From: Coriobacteriaceae bacterium
GTDB lineage: Bacteria; Actinomycetota; Coriobacteriia; Coriobacteriales; Eggerthellaceae
Direction of reading: 5' to 3'
Length of the DNA: 8,435 nt
Assembly (NCBI GenBank): GCA_015062635.1
Contig: SUUF01000010.1
Span: 29,387-37,821, forward strand
In this document: one piece after another, positions 1 through 7,500 of the stretch
Position numbering within the stretch: position 1 is the first letter of the stretch
Layout of the letters: each line of letters begins with the position of its first letter
The notes under the pieces: generated by a model
What the model saw: the letters and a program-made list of their open reading frames with translations, nothing else
Database searches by the model: none
What the model was told of the DNA's origin: nothing
Made by a program: the position numbers and the translations under genes

Positions 1-180
1 CGCTTGCAAACGGCACTCCATTGTCCTATAGTACCTATCCAATTACGCAAGATGTGAAAGCGAGATTGCACGACAGATGTCTAACTTGCAAGCACAGAGC
101 CTCGAAATGCGCGAAGCGCCGCGCTTGGCCGTGCTTTCTTCCCTTGCCGACAACCTGGCCCTCGGCCTGCTGCTTATTTA

Positions 181-212
181 GGCGCACCTGCGGTAACACG
201 CGGGTCGGCGCC
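181..212 (+). terminator. Strong hairpin, possible terminator or leader structure
   Basis: Bases 181-186 (GGCGCA) pair with 205 and 208-212 across a two-base bulge (206-207). Bases 187-192 (CCTGCG) pair with 199-204 (CGCGGG) with one T-G wobble, around the loop GTAACA. That gives about 12 base pairs. It is followed by TTATAAATT rather than a clean T-run, so termination of an upstream transcript is possible but not certain. It could also be a 5' leader hairpin if transcription starts further upstream. No tRNA-like or T-box-like motif was recognised. Confidence 0.35.
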
Positions 213-213
213 T

Positions 214-219
214 TATAAA
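214..219 (+). promoter_or_regulatory. Possible -10 box (TATAAA) for the first operon
   Basis: TATAAA is the best -10-like hexamer upstream of the LeuA-like gene and stands out in GC-rich surroundings, about 115 bases before the start codon. No good TTGACA-like -35 is found 16-18 bases upstream, so this is weak. If used, the mRNA would have a leader of roughly 110 bases containing the palindrome at 297-314. Confidence 0.3.
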
Positions 220-296
220 TTCCCCAGCCCTAATTCGCTTGCGTGTGGTCGGCTGCCGCGCAAAAGCACCCAAGCATCCATCCAAACCCATAAGTT

Positions 297-314
297 CGCA
301 TGCCGTGGCATGCG
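297..314. repeat. 18-bp palindrome upstream of the first gene
   Basis: CGCATGCC (297-304) and GGCATGCG (307-314) are perfect reverse complements separated by GT. As DNA this is a compact dyad of the kind used as an operator. As RNA it would form a 7-bp stem closed by the tetraloop CGTG. It ends 11 bases before the presumed ribosome site (GAGG, 326-329), so it could affect translation or transcription of the LeuA-like gene. Function is inferred from position only. Confidence 0.4.
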
Positions 315-334
315 GTGAAGAGAATGAGGCCTTC

Positions 335-1750
335 ATGAGAGAGATACGCATCAGCGACGAGACGATGAAGAAAGCGAGCGCGTCCAAGGAACTCGCGCTC
401 ACCTTCAAGGAGAAGCTCGAATTGGCAAAGCTGCTCGATAACCTGGGTGTTTCGGTTATCGAGGTCGAGGGCATCGAAAAGCCCAAAGCCGACGCGCTGC
501 GCATCAAGTCCATCGCATCCCTCGTGAAGAACTGCGTGGTCGCCGTGCCGGTCAAATTCGACGGCAGCGACGTCGAGGCTGTGTGGGCGGCGCTTTCCGA
601 GGCGAAGCATCCGCGCCTGCAGGTGCAGGTAGCCACGAGCCCGGCGGTGATGGAGTACGTGCATCGCACCAAGGCCAATGCCATGGTGACCGCGGTGGCG
701 AATACCGTGAAGGCCTGCAAGGCGTTCACCGACGACGTCGAGTTCATCGCCGACGACGCCACCCGCACCGACGGCGCCTATCTGCGCGAGATCATCACCG
801 CCGCCATCGAAGCGGGCGCGACGACCGTCACGGTGTGCGACGATGCCGGCAAGATGCTTCCCGGCGAGGTTGCCGAATTCGTACGCGCGCTGCGCGCCGA
901 TGTGCCGCAGCTGAAGGAAAGCGTGACGTTGGGCATTTCGTGCAGCAACGACCTGTTCATGAGCGTGTCGAGCTCGGTGGCGGCCGTTACCGAGGGCGCG
1001 GGCGAAGTGAAGGCCACTTCGTATCCGCTTGGTGTTGTCGCCCTCGAGAAGATCGTCAAGGTCATCGCCGACAAGGGCGATTCCTGTCACGCTACCTGCT
1101 CGGTGCATACCGCGGCCATCAAGCGCACGATCGCGCAGGTCGAGCGCATTTGCGAACAGGGGCTCGCGAAGAACTCCATGCTGAATGCCGGCTTCGGCGG
1201 TGACGAGGACATCATCCTCACGGTCCATGACGACGAGGCGGCTGTGGCCGAATCGGTGGCCAAGCTCGGCTATGACCTCGCCGAGGATGACCTCGCGCTC
1301 GTGTACGAGGCCTTCCTGCGCATCGCGTCCAAGAAGGAAAGCGTCGGAGGCCGCGAGCTCGATTCCATCATCGCGAGCACGGCGCTGCAGGTGCCGCCCA
1401 CCTACACGCTCGAGCGCTATGTCATCAACTCGGGCAACGTCATCAAGGCCACGGCCATCATCTGCATCGACAAGAATGGCGAGAAGATCGAGAAGGTCGC
1501 CGTGGGCGATGGTCCCATCGACGCCGCCTTCGCCGCGGTCGAGGCGATCACCGGCAAGCGGTATGAGCTGGATGACTGGAAGATGCAGTCGGTCACCGAG
1601 GGCCAGGAAGCCATGGGCGAGGCCATCGTGAAGATCATGAACGACGGCAAGGTCTATTCCGGCCGCGGCATCTCGACCGACATCGTCGGCTCGAGCATCC
1701 GCGCCTACCTGAACGCGCTGAACAAGATCGTGTATGAGGAGGAGAACTAA
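335..1750 (+). CDS. LeuA-like protein with intact regulatory domain but lost catalytic motifs
   Basis: A 471-residue protein of the HMGL-like / 2-isopropylmalate synthase fold. Residues 1-265 form the TIM-barrel part: DDVEFIADDATRTD (133-146) and AAIEAGATT match LeuA closely. Residues 275-345 form the helical linker and 351-471 the LeuA allosteric/dimerisation domain, with GDGPIDA (391-397) and GRGISTDIV (443-451). Known LeuA enzymes use DTTLRDGEQ near the N terminus, an HxH(N/D)D metal site, NGIGERAGN, and HxxGIHQDG. Here these positions read DETMKKASA (8-16), SCSND (202-206), a shortened TSYPLGVVA, and no equivalent of the last. The protein is about 45 residues shorter than typical LeuA. 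It is either a pseudoenzyme or a divergent enzyme; leucine or a similar effector may still bind. The ATG at 335 is chosen because homology begins there and GAGG (326-329) sits five bases upstream; an in-frame TTG at 239 adds 32 residues with no family character. The gene is coupled to the next by TAATG. Confidence 0.88.
   Translation: MREIRISDETMKKASASKELALTFKEKLELAKLLDNLGVSVIEVEGIEKPKADALRIKSIASLVKNCVVAVPVKFDGSDVEAVWAALSEAKHPRLQVQVATSPAVMEYVHRTKANAMVTAVANTVKACKAFTDDVEFIADDATRTDGAYLREIITAAIEAGATTVTVCDDAGKMLPGEVAEFVRALRADVPQLKESVTLGISCSNDLFMSVSSSVAAVTEGAGEVKATSYPLGVVALEKIVKVIADKGDSCHATCSVHTAAIKRTIAQVERICEQGLAKNSMLNAGFGGDEDIILTVHDDEAAVAESVAKLGYDLAEDDLALVYEAFLRIASKKESVGGRELDSIIASTALQVPPTYTLERYVINSGNVIKATAIICIDKNGEKIEKVAVGDGPIDAAFAAVEAITGKRYELDDWKMQSVTEGQEAMGEAIVKIMNDGKVYSGRGISTDIVGSSIRAYLNALNKIVYEEEN
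1737..1744 (+). promoter_or_regulatory. Ribosome binding site of the fusion gene
   Basis: AGGAGGAG lies inside the end of the LeuA-like gene, five bases before the ATG at 1750. It is a near-perfect Shine-Dalgarno sequence and fixes the start of the downstream gene. With the TAATG overlap it indicates translational coupling. Confidence 0.85.
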
Positions 1751-4245
1751 TGAGGCTCTCGTTTTCCACTCGCGGCTGGTATTCCTATGACTGGAATGAG
1801 CTGGCCGATACCGCTGCTGAAATGGGTTTTTCGGGCATTGAGGCCTACGACATGCTCGGCCACGAAAAGCTGATGGATAAGGGCGGCCCCTTCCACAAGT
1901 ACAACACGCGCGCCACGGCCCGCGAGCTGAAGGACAAGGGGCTCAGCATTCCGGTGTTCGATACCGCCATCGACATTTCCACTGGTGGCGATTCGGCGAA
2001 GGACACCAAGACGCTCATCCGCATCGCTGCCGAGATGCAGGTGCCCTATGTGTGCGTGAAGGTGCAATACGGCGACGAGGAAGCCGCCCGCACCGCGCTT
2101 GACGAGCTCATTCCCTATGCCGCCGACCACGATGTGTGCATCCTCATCGAGACGAGCGGCATCTATGCCGACACCGCACGCCTGACCGAGCTGCTCGACA
2201 GCTACGCGAGCGATTTCCTGGCCGCGCTGTGGGACGTGCATCACCCGTACCGCGACTGCGGCGAGGTTCCCGCCACGACCATCGAGCATCTGGGCGCCTA
2301 TGTGAAGCACGTGCACATGCGCGATTCCGACGATGACGGCACCTACAACCTGGTGGGCGAGGGCACGCTGCCCATCGCCGACTTCATCCTCGCGTTGTCG
2401 TCCATCGACTATGACGGCTTCATCTCGCTGGAATGGAAGCCCGAGTGGATGGAAGACCTCACCGACATGGAGATCATCCTGCCGCACTTCGTGAACTATA
2501 TGCGCCGCTTCCGCAACACGCGCGGCGAGAAGCGCTCGCTCTACCGCAACCATGACGGTTCCGGTCAGTACCTGTGGAAGCGCAACGAGCTCATCGACCT
2601 CACCTTCCCGCAGGTGCTCGACCGCATCGTCGAAGTGTTCCCCGACCAGTACGCCTTCCGTTACACCACGCTCGACTACACGCGCACCTACGAGGAGTTC
2701 CGTGAAGATGTCGACAACTTCGCCCGCGCGCTCGTCTCGATGGGCGTGAAGGCCGGCACGAAGGTGGCCATTTGGGCGACGAACGTTCCCGCGTGGTACA
2801 TCACGTTCTGGGCGACCACGAAAATCGGCGCCGTGCTGGTGACCGTGAACACCTCGTACAAGATCTACGAGCTGGAGTATCTGCTGCGCCAGTCCGATAC
2901 GCACACGCTGGTGATGATCGACCAGGCGCTCGATACCGATTACGCCGAGATCATCAACGAGCTGTGCCCCGAGATTGCGCAGAACACGCCCGGCAAGCCG
3001 CTGCACTGCAAGAAGCTCCCGTTCCTGCGCAACGTCGTGACGGTGGGCTACAAGATGCCCGGCTGCCTGACGTTCGACGAGATGTTCGACCGCGCCGACA
3101 GCGTGCCGCTCGAGACCATCCAGCGCATGGCCGCCGAGGTGCGTCCCGACGATGTGTGCAACATGCAGTACACCTCGGGCACCACGGGCTTCCCGAAGGG
3201 CGTCATGCTCACGCACCGCAACGTCGTGAACGATGGCAAGTGCATCGGCGACCGCATGGGCCTTTCCACGGCCGACCGCATGATGATTCAGGTGCCGATG
3301 TTCCACTGCTTCGGCATGGTGCTCTCGATGACCTCATCGGTAACCCACGGCACCACGATGTGCCCTATCCCGTATTTCAACGCGAAGGCGTCGCTTTCGT
3401 GCGTCACGCAGGAGCGCATCACCTGTTTCAACGGCGTCCCCACGATGTTCATCGCGATGTTCAATCACGAGGATTACCGCAAGACCGACTTCAGCCATAT
3501 GCGCACGGGCATCATGGCCGGCGCCGGATGTCCGCCCGATTTGATGAAGCGCGCCGCGCAGCCCGACGAGATGAACATGACGGGCATCGTGAGCGTGTAT
3601 GGCCAGACCGAGAGCGCGCCGGGCTCGACGATGTCGGCTTGGACCGATGACCTGGCCCTGCGCACCGAGACCGTGGGTTATGCATTCCCCTACATCCAGT
3701 GCAAGGTCATCGACCCCGAGACGGGCGAGGAAGTGCCCGATGGCGTGGACGGCGAGTTCTGCAGCCGCGGTTACAACACGATGAAGGGCTACTACAAGAT
3801 GCCCATCGCGACGGCGAACACGGTGGACGAAGACGAATGGCTGCATTCCGGCGACCTCGCGCGCCGCAATCCCGATGGCACGTTCGTCATCACGGGCCGC
3901 CTGAAGGACATGATCATCCGCGGTGGCGAGAACATCTACCCGAAAGAGATCGAGGAGTTCATCTACACGCACCCGAAGGTGCAGGATGTTCAGGTTATCG
4001 GCGTGCCCGACAAGAAGTGGGGCGAAGAGGCCATGGCGTGCATCATTCCCCGAGAAGGGCAAACCATCGAGGAATCCGAGATGCGCGAGTACATCAAGTC
4101 GCACATGGCGCGTCATAAGGTTCCGCGCTACATCCGCTTTGTCGATTCGTTCCCGCTGAACGCCGCCGGCAAGGTGCTGAAGTACAAGATGCGCGAAGAG
4201 GCCGTCGAGTTCCTGGGCCTGCAAGACCTGGTAGCCAAGAAGTAG
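1750..4245 (+). CDS. Fusion: xylose-isomerase-like TIM barrel + acyl-CoA synthetase
   Basis: An 831-residue two-domain protein. Residues 1-262 resemble the sugar isomerase/epimerase (AP endonuclease 2-like, IolE/Hyi) TIM barrel. The metal ligands expected for this family are present: Glu134 (ILIETSG), Asp162 and His165 (WDVHH), His189 (HVHMRD) and Glu228 (ISLEW). After a short basic linker (about 263-272), residues 275-831 are a complete AMP-forming acyl-CoA synthetase: P-loop TSGTTGFPKG (475-484), YGQTES (617-622), HSGDLA (699-704), the hinge around GRLKDMIIRGGENIYP, and catalytic Lys808 in NAAGKVLKYK. Such ligases convert acid + ATP + CoA to acyl-CoA + AMP + PPi. The ligase half looks most like medium/long-chain fatty acyl ligases (YngI/ACSF2 type), but its substrate cannot be read from sequence. 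No signal peptide or membrane segment is seen, so it is probably cytoplasmic. The frame is open throughout with no internal ribosome site at the junction, so the fusion looks genuine. The two activities may act in sequence on one substrate (inference). Confidence 0.9.
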   Translation: MRLSFSTRGWYSYDWNELADTAAEMGFSGIEAYDMLGHEKLMDKGGPFHKYNTRATARELKDKGLSIPVFDTAIDISTGGDSAKDTKTLIRIAAEMQVPYVCVKVQYGDEEAARTALDELIPYAADHDVCILIETSGIYADTARLTELLDSYASDFLAALWDVHHPYRDCGEVPATTIEHLGAYVKHVHMRDSDDDGTYNLVGEGTLPIADFILALSSIDYDGFISLEWKPEWMEDLTDMEIILPHFVNYMRRFRNTRGEKRSLYRNHDGSGQYLWKRNELIDLTFPQVLDRIVEVFPDQYAFRYTTLDYTRTYEEFREDVDNFARALVSMGVKAGTKVAIWATNVPAWYITFWATTKIGAVLVTVNTSYKIYELEYLLRQSDTHTLVMIDQALDTDYAEIINELCPEIAQNTPGKPLHCKKLPFLRNVVTVGYKMPGCLTFDEMFDRADSVPLETIQRMAAEVRPDDVCNMQYTSGTTGFPKGVMLTHRNVVNDGKCIGDRMGLSTADRMMIQVPMFHCFGMVLSMTSSVTHGTTMCPIPYFNAKASLSCVTQERITCFNGVPTMFIAMFNHEDYRKTDFSHMRTGIMAGAGCPPDLMKRAAQPDEMNMTGIVSVYGQTESAPGSTMSAWTDDLALRTETVGYAFPYIQCKVIDPETGEEVPDGVDGEFCSRGYNTMKGYYKMPIATANTVDEDEWLHSGDLARRNPDGTFVITGRLKDMIIRGGENIYPKEIEEFIYTHPKVQDVQVIGVPDKKWGEEAMACIIPREGQTIEESEMREYIKSHMARHKVPRYIRFVDSFPLNAAGKVLKYKMREEAVEFLGLQDLVAKK

Positions 4246-4259
4246 CAAGGCGAATTGAC

Positions 4260-4287
4260 GTCCGGCCACCGGGATCGGTGGCCGGAC
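4260..4287 (+). terminator. Terminator hairpin after the LeuA-like/fusion operon
   Basis: GTCCGGCCACC (4260-4270) pairs perfectly with GGTGGCCGGAC (4277-4287) around the loop GGGATC, giving an 11-bp GC-rich stem that begins 14 bases after the stop codon. The following TTGCTTCCC is only weakly T-rich. The position makes a transcription terminator the best reading. Confidence 0.7.
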
Positions 4288-4527
4288 TTGCTTCCCGGGC
4301 CTTCGCGAGAAGGCGAAACCGCCGGCCATGGCTTTGGGCACATCTTTTGCCTGACGCGTGGGCGGCACGCGGGCCCTGGTCGGTGCATGCGGCGAAACCC
4401 CGTGCGCCCATCTGCCCGGACCGCCATCGCGAGCTGCAAGAGGGGTGCCGGCACGCCCGATCGCCCGTGCGATTTCATCACTTTATGTGCATGGAGTACC
4501 TACGCCGGTTGGGCTTTGAAATGGCGT

Positions 4528-4533
4528 TATAAT
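4528..4533 (+). promoter_or_regulatory. -10 box of the nifJ promoter
   Basis: A perfect TATAAT lies 36 bases before the ATG at 4570, implying a short leader of about 30 bases. No good -35 is seen at 16-18 bases; CCGGTT occupies the place, and there is no extended -10 TG. A short inverted repeat, AATGC (4531-4535) / GCATT (4542-4546), overlaps the box and the likely start point and could be a regulator site. An activator or weak -35 use is inferred. Confidence 0.55.
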
Positions 4534-4553
4534 GCAACATCGCATTGAAGTGC

Positions 4554-4563
4554 AGGAGAAGGA
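4554..4563 (+). promoter_or_regulatory. Ribosome binding site of nifJ
   Basis: AGGAGAAGGA precedes the ATG at 4570, with its 3' purine block six bases from the start. This supports the start codon, which also matches the usual N terminus of the family. Confidence 0.8.
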
Positions 4564-4569
4564 AACAGC

Positions 4570-7500
4570 ATGAGCAATTACGTAACCGTCGACGGTAACG
4601 AAGCTTGCGCGAACACTGCGTACGAGTTCACCGAGATCGCGGCAATTTACCCCATCAGCCCCTCGAGCCCGATGGCAGGGCATACCGATACGTGGAGCGC
4701 GCAGGGGCGCTTGAACATGTTCGGGCAGCGCGTGCGCCTTACCGAGATGCAATCCGAGGCCGGCGCCATCGGCGCCATCCACGGGTCGCTCGAAGCGGGC
4801 ACCCTCAGCACGAGCTTCACCTCGAGCCAGGGCCTGATGCTGATGATTCCCACGATGTACCGCATCGCGGGCGAGCGCCTTCCCGGCGTGCTGCATGTGG
4901 CGAGCCGTACGGTTGGCACGCATGCGCTCTCCATCTTCGGCGACCATTCCGACGTGATGGCGTGCCGCGACACGGGCTTCGCGCTGCTGTCGAGCGGTAG
5001 CGTGCAAGAGGCGGCCGACCTTGCCGCCGTCGCGCATCTGTCGGCCATCAAGGCCTCCATCCCGTTCCTGCATTTCTTCGACGGTTACCGCACCTCGCAC
5101 GAGCTCTCGCGCATCGACAAGCCCGATACGGCCGCGCTTGCGAAGCTCGTCGATCGGGATGCGCTCGACCGTTTCCGCGCGCACGCGCTGAACCCCGAGC
5201 ATCCCGAGATGCGCGCCATGGTGCAAAACGGCGACGTCTTCTTCCAGATTCGCGAGGCGAACAACACGGCGTACGATGAGCTTCCCCAGATGGTGGAGGA
5301 CATCATGGCCGAAGTCGGCGCGGTGACGGGCCGCACGTACCACGTGTTCGACTACTACGGTGCGCCCGATGCCACCGATGTCGTGATGGCCATGGGCAGC
5401 GTGTCTGGCACCATCCAGGAAGCTTGTGATTACCTGAATGCGAAGGCCGAACGCGAAGGAAGCGACCGTCGTTTCGGATTCGTGCAGGTGCACCTGTTCC
5501 GCCCGTTCTCCACGAAGCTGCTGCTGGCGGCGCTTCCCGAAACCGTTGCGCGTATCGCGGTGCTCGACCGCTGCAAGAGCATGGGCGCGGCGGGCGAGCC
5601 GCTGTACAAGGATGTCGCCGAGGCCATCGCGCAGAGCGACCGCGCGGGCCGCACGCTCGTGGTGGGCGGCCGCTATGGCCTGAGCTCGAAGGATGTCGAT
5701 CCGGCGCAGATCGTCGCAGCGTTCGACAACCTCGTGGCCGAAAACCCGGTGAACAGCTTCACGCTGGGCATCGACGACGATGTGACGCACCTGTCGCTGC
5801 CGTCGCCGGCGTTGGAAGGCTGGGATGACGGCGGTGTGTACAGCTGCAAGTTCTGGGGCCTGGGCGGTGACGGCACCGTGGGCGCGAACAAGAACACCAT
5901 CAAGATCCTGGCCGATGCGGAAGACATGTTCGCGCAGGCGTACTTCGAGTTCGACACCAAGAAGTCGTATGGTGTGACGAAGTCGCACCTGCGCCTTTCC
6001 AAGAATCCCATCCGCGGCACCTATTTCGTGAAGCGCGCCGACTTCGTGGCATGCCACAACCAGGCGTACATGGGCAAATACGATGTGGTGCAGGAGGTTA
6101 AGCCGGGCGGCATGTTCCTGCTGAACACGCAGTGGACACCCGAGGAGCTTGGCGAGAAGCTTCCCGGCCAGGTGAAGCGCTACATCGCGCAGAACGGCAT
6201 CCGCATGTTCACCATCGACGCGGTGGAGATTGCGCAGCGCCTGGGCTTGGGCAGCCACACCAATACGGTGCTGCAGGCGGCCTTCTTCCAGGTGGCGGGG
6301 CTGATGGATGCTGCCGAGGCGCTTGAGGCCATGAAGGCGGCGGCGCGCAAGACCTACGCCAAGAAGGGCGAGGCCGTGGTGGCAAAGAACGTGTCGGCCA
6401 TCGATGAGGGTGCTGCTGGCGTGGTGGAATTCGCCGTACCGGCCGGATGGGCCGATGCGGTCGACGATCCCGCGCCCGATTTCTCGCATCTTCCCGCGGG
6501 CATCCGCGAGTTCTTGATGCCTGCCGCCCTGTTGAAGGGCGACGAACTGCCGGTGAGCACGTTCCAAGGGTACGAGGACGGCACCTTCCCGAACAGCTTC
6601 ACGAAATACGAGAAGCGCGGCATTGCGGTGCAAACCCCCACGTGGGATGCCGAAAAGTGCATCCAGTGCAACCGTTGCTCGTATGTGTGCCCGCATGCGG
6701 TGGTGCGTCCGTACCTGCTTACCGACGAGGAAGCCGCGGCGGCGCCGGCTGGCTTCACGACCGTCGACGCCAAGGGCAAGCAGGCCAAGGGACTGAAATA
6801 CTCGCTCCAGATTTCCGAGTTCGACTGCACCGGTTGCGCGAGCTGCGCATCGGTGTGTCCGTCCGAGGCGCTGCAGATGCATCCGGTCGAGCTCACCGAC
6901 GAGCGCGCGGCGCAATGGGACTACGCGCAGGGGCTTTCCGACAAGGGCGACCTGTTCGACCCGTTTAGCGTGAAGGGCTCGCAGTTCCGCCAGCCGCTGC
7001 TCGAGTTCTCGGCGGCATGTGCTGGCTGCGGCGAGACCCCGTACGCGAAGCTGCTCACGCAGCTCTTCGGCGATCGCGTGTATTGGGCGAACGCCACGGG
7101 CTGCTCGCAGGCGTGGGGATCCGGCGAGCCGGGTATCCCCTATACCGTGAACAAGCGCGGCTTCGGCCCGGCGTGGACGAACAGCCTGTTCGAGAACAAC
7201 GCCGAGCTTTCCTACGGCATGTACTTGTCTTCGACGCAGCAGCGCGAGGCCGAGAAGATGCGCGTCGAGGCGCTGCGCGCGGCGCTGCCGGCGCATAGCG
7301 CGCTTGCGACCCGTTGCAACGAGTACCTCGACGCCTATGACGATTTCGACGGCTCGCGTGCGGCGGCCGACGTGCTCATCGCCACGTTGGAAGCCGCCGA
7401 AGACCTGTCGGATGATGCTGCGGCGATGGTGGCCGACATCCTGAAGCACAAGGACCAGCTGGCCAAGAAGACCTTCTGGATGTTCGGCGGCGACGGCTGG

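Larger units (their letters stand above)
1..334. other. Upstream leader region without a recognised gene
   Basis: I see no convincing gene here. The longest forward frames either lack a usual start and ribosome site or encode Cys/Arg-rich strings with no recognisable family, as expected for non-coding GC-rich DNA. The stretch holds a strong hairpin (181-212), a TATAAA box (214-219) and a palindrome (297-314) just before the first gene, described separately. On the minus strand an ATG near position 21 follows AGGA closely and could begin a divergent gene leaving the left edge, but only about seven codons are visible, so I do not call it. Confidence 0.6.
4246..4569. other. Intergenic region between the fusion gene and nifJ
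   Basis: There is no gene that I can support in these 324 bases. The region begins with a terminator-like hairpin (4260-4287), then a small hairpin GCCTTC-GCGA-GAAGGC (4299-4314) with a GNRA-type loop. A 10-bp palindrome, GTGCCGGCAC, lies at 4445-4454. The region ends with the promoter and ribosome site of the oxidoreductase gene. Forward open frames through it have no ribosome site or recognisable protein character. Confidence 0.7.

Noticed and set aside
1..21. Divergent gene starting near position 21 on the minus strand
   Set aside because: Only about seven codons are visible, with a tight AGGA spacing; it cannot be supported without sequence to the left.
239..334. Extended N terminus of the LeuA-like protein from a TTG at 239
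   Set aside because: The extra 32 residues do not resemble the family, and the ATG at 335 has GAGG at proper spacing and aligns with the normal start of the fold.
230..1228. 332-codon antisense frame opposite the LeuA-like gene
   Set aside because: It covers conserved LeuA-type coding sequence and shows no motif of its own; a codon-bias shadow.
1747..3306. 519-codon antisense frame opposite the fusion gene
   Set aside because: Same cause as the other long antisense frames: a GC-biased shadow with low-complexity His/Arg/Val content and no family motif, opposite well-conserved coding sequence.
4246..4527. Riboswitch or small RNA gene upstream of the oxidoreductase
   Set aside because: Apart from the terminator, one small GNRA-loop hairpin and a short palindrome, no known aptamer pattern was recognised. 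The -10 box lies downstream of it, so it is probably not in the oxidoreductase mRNA.
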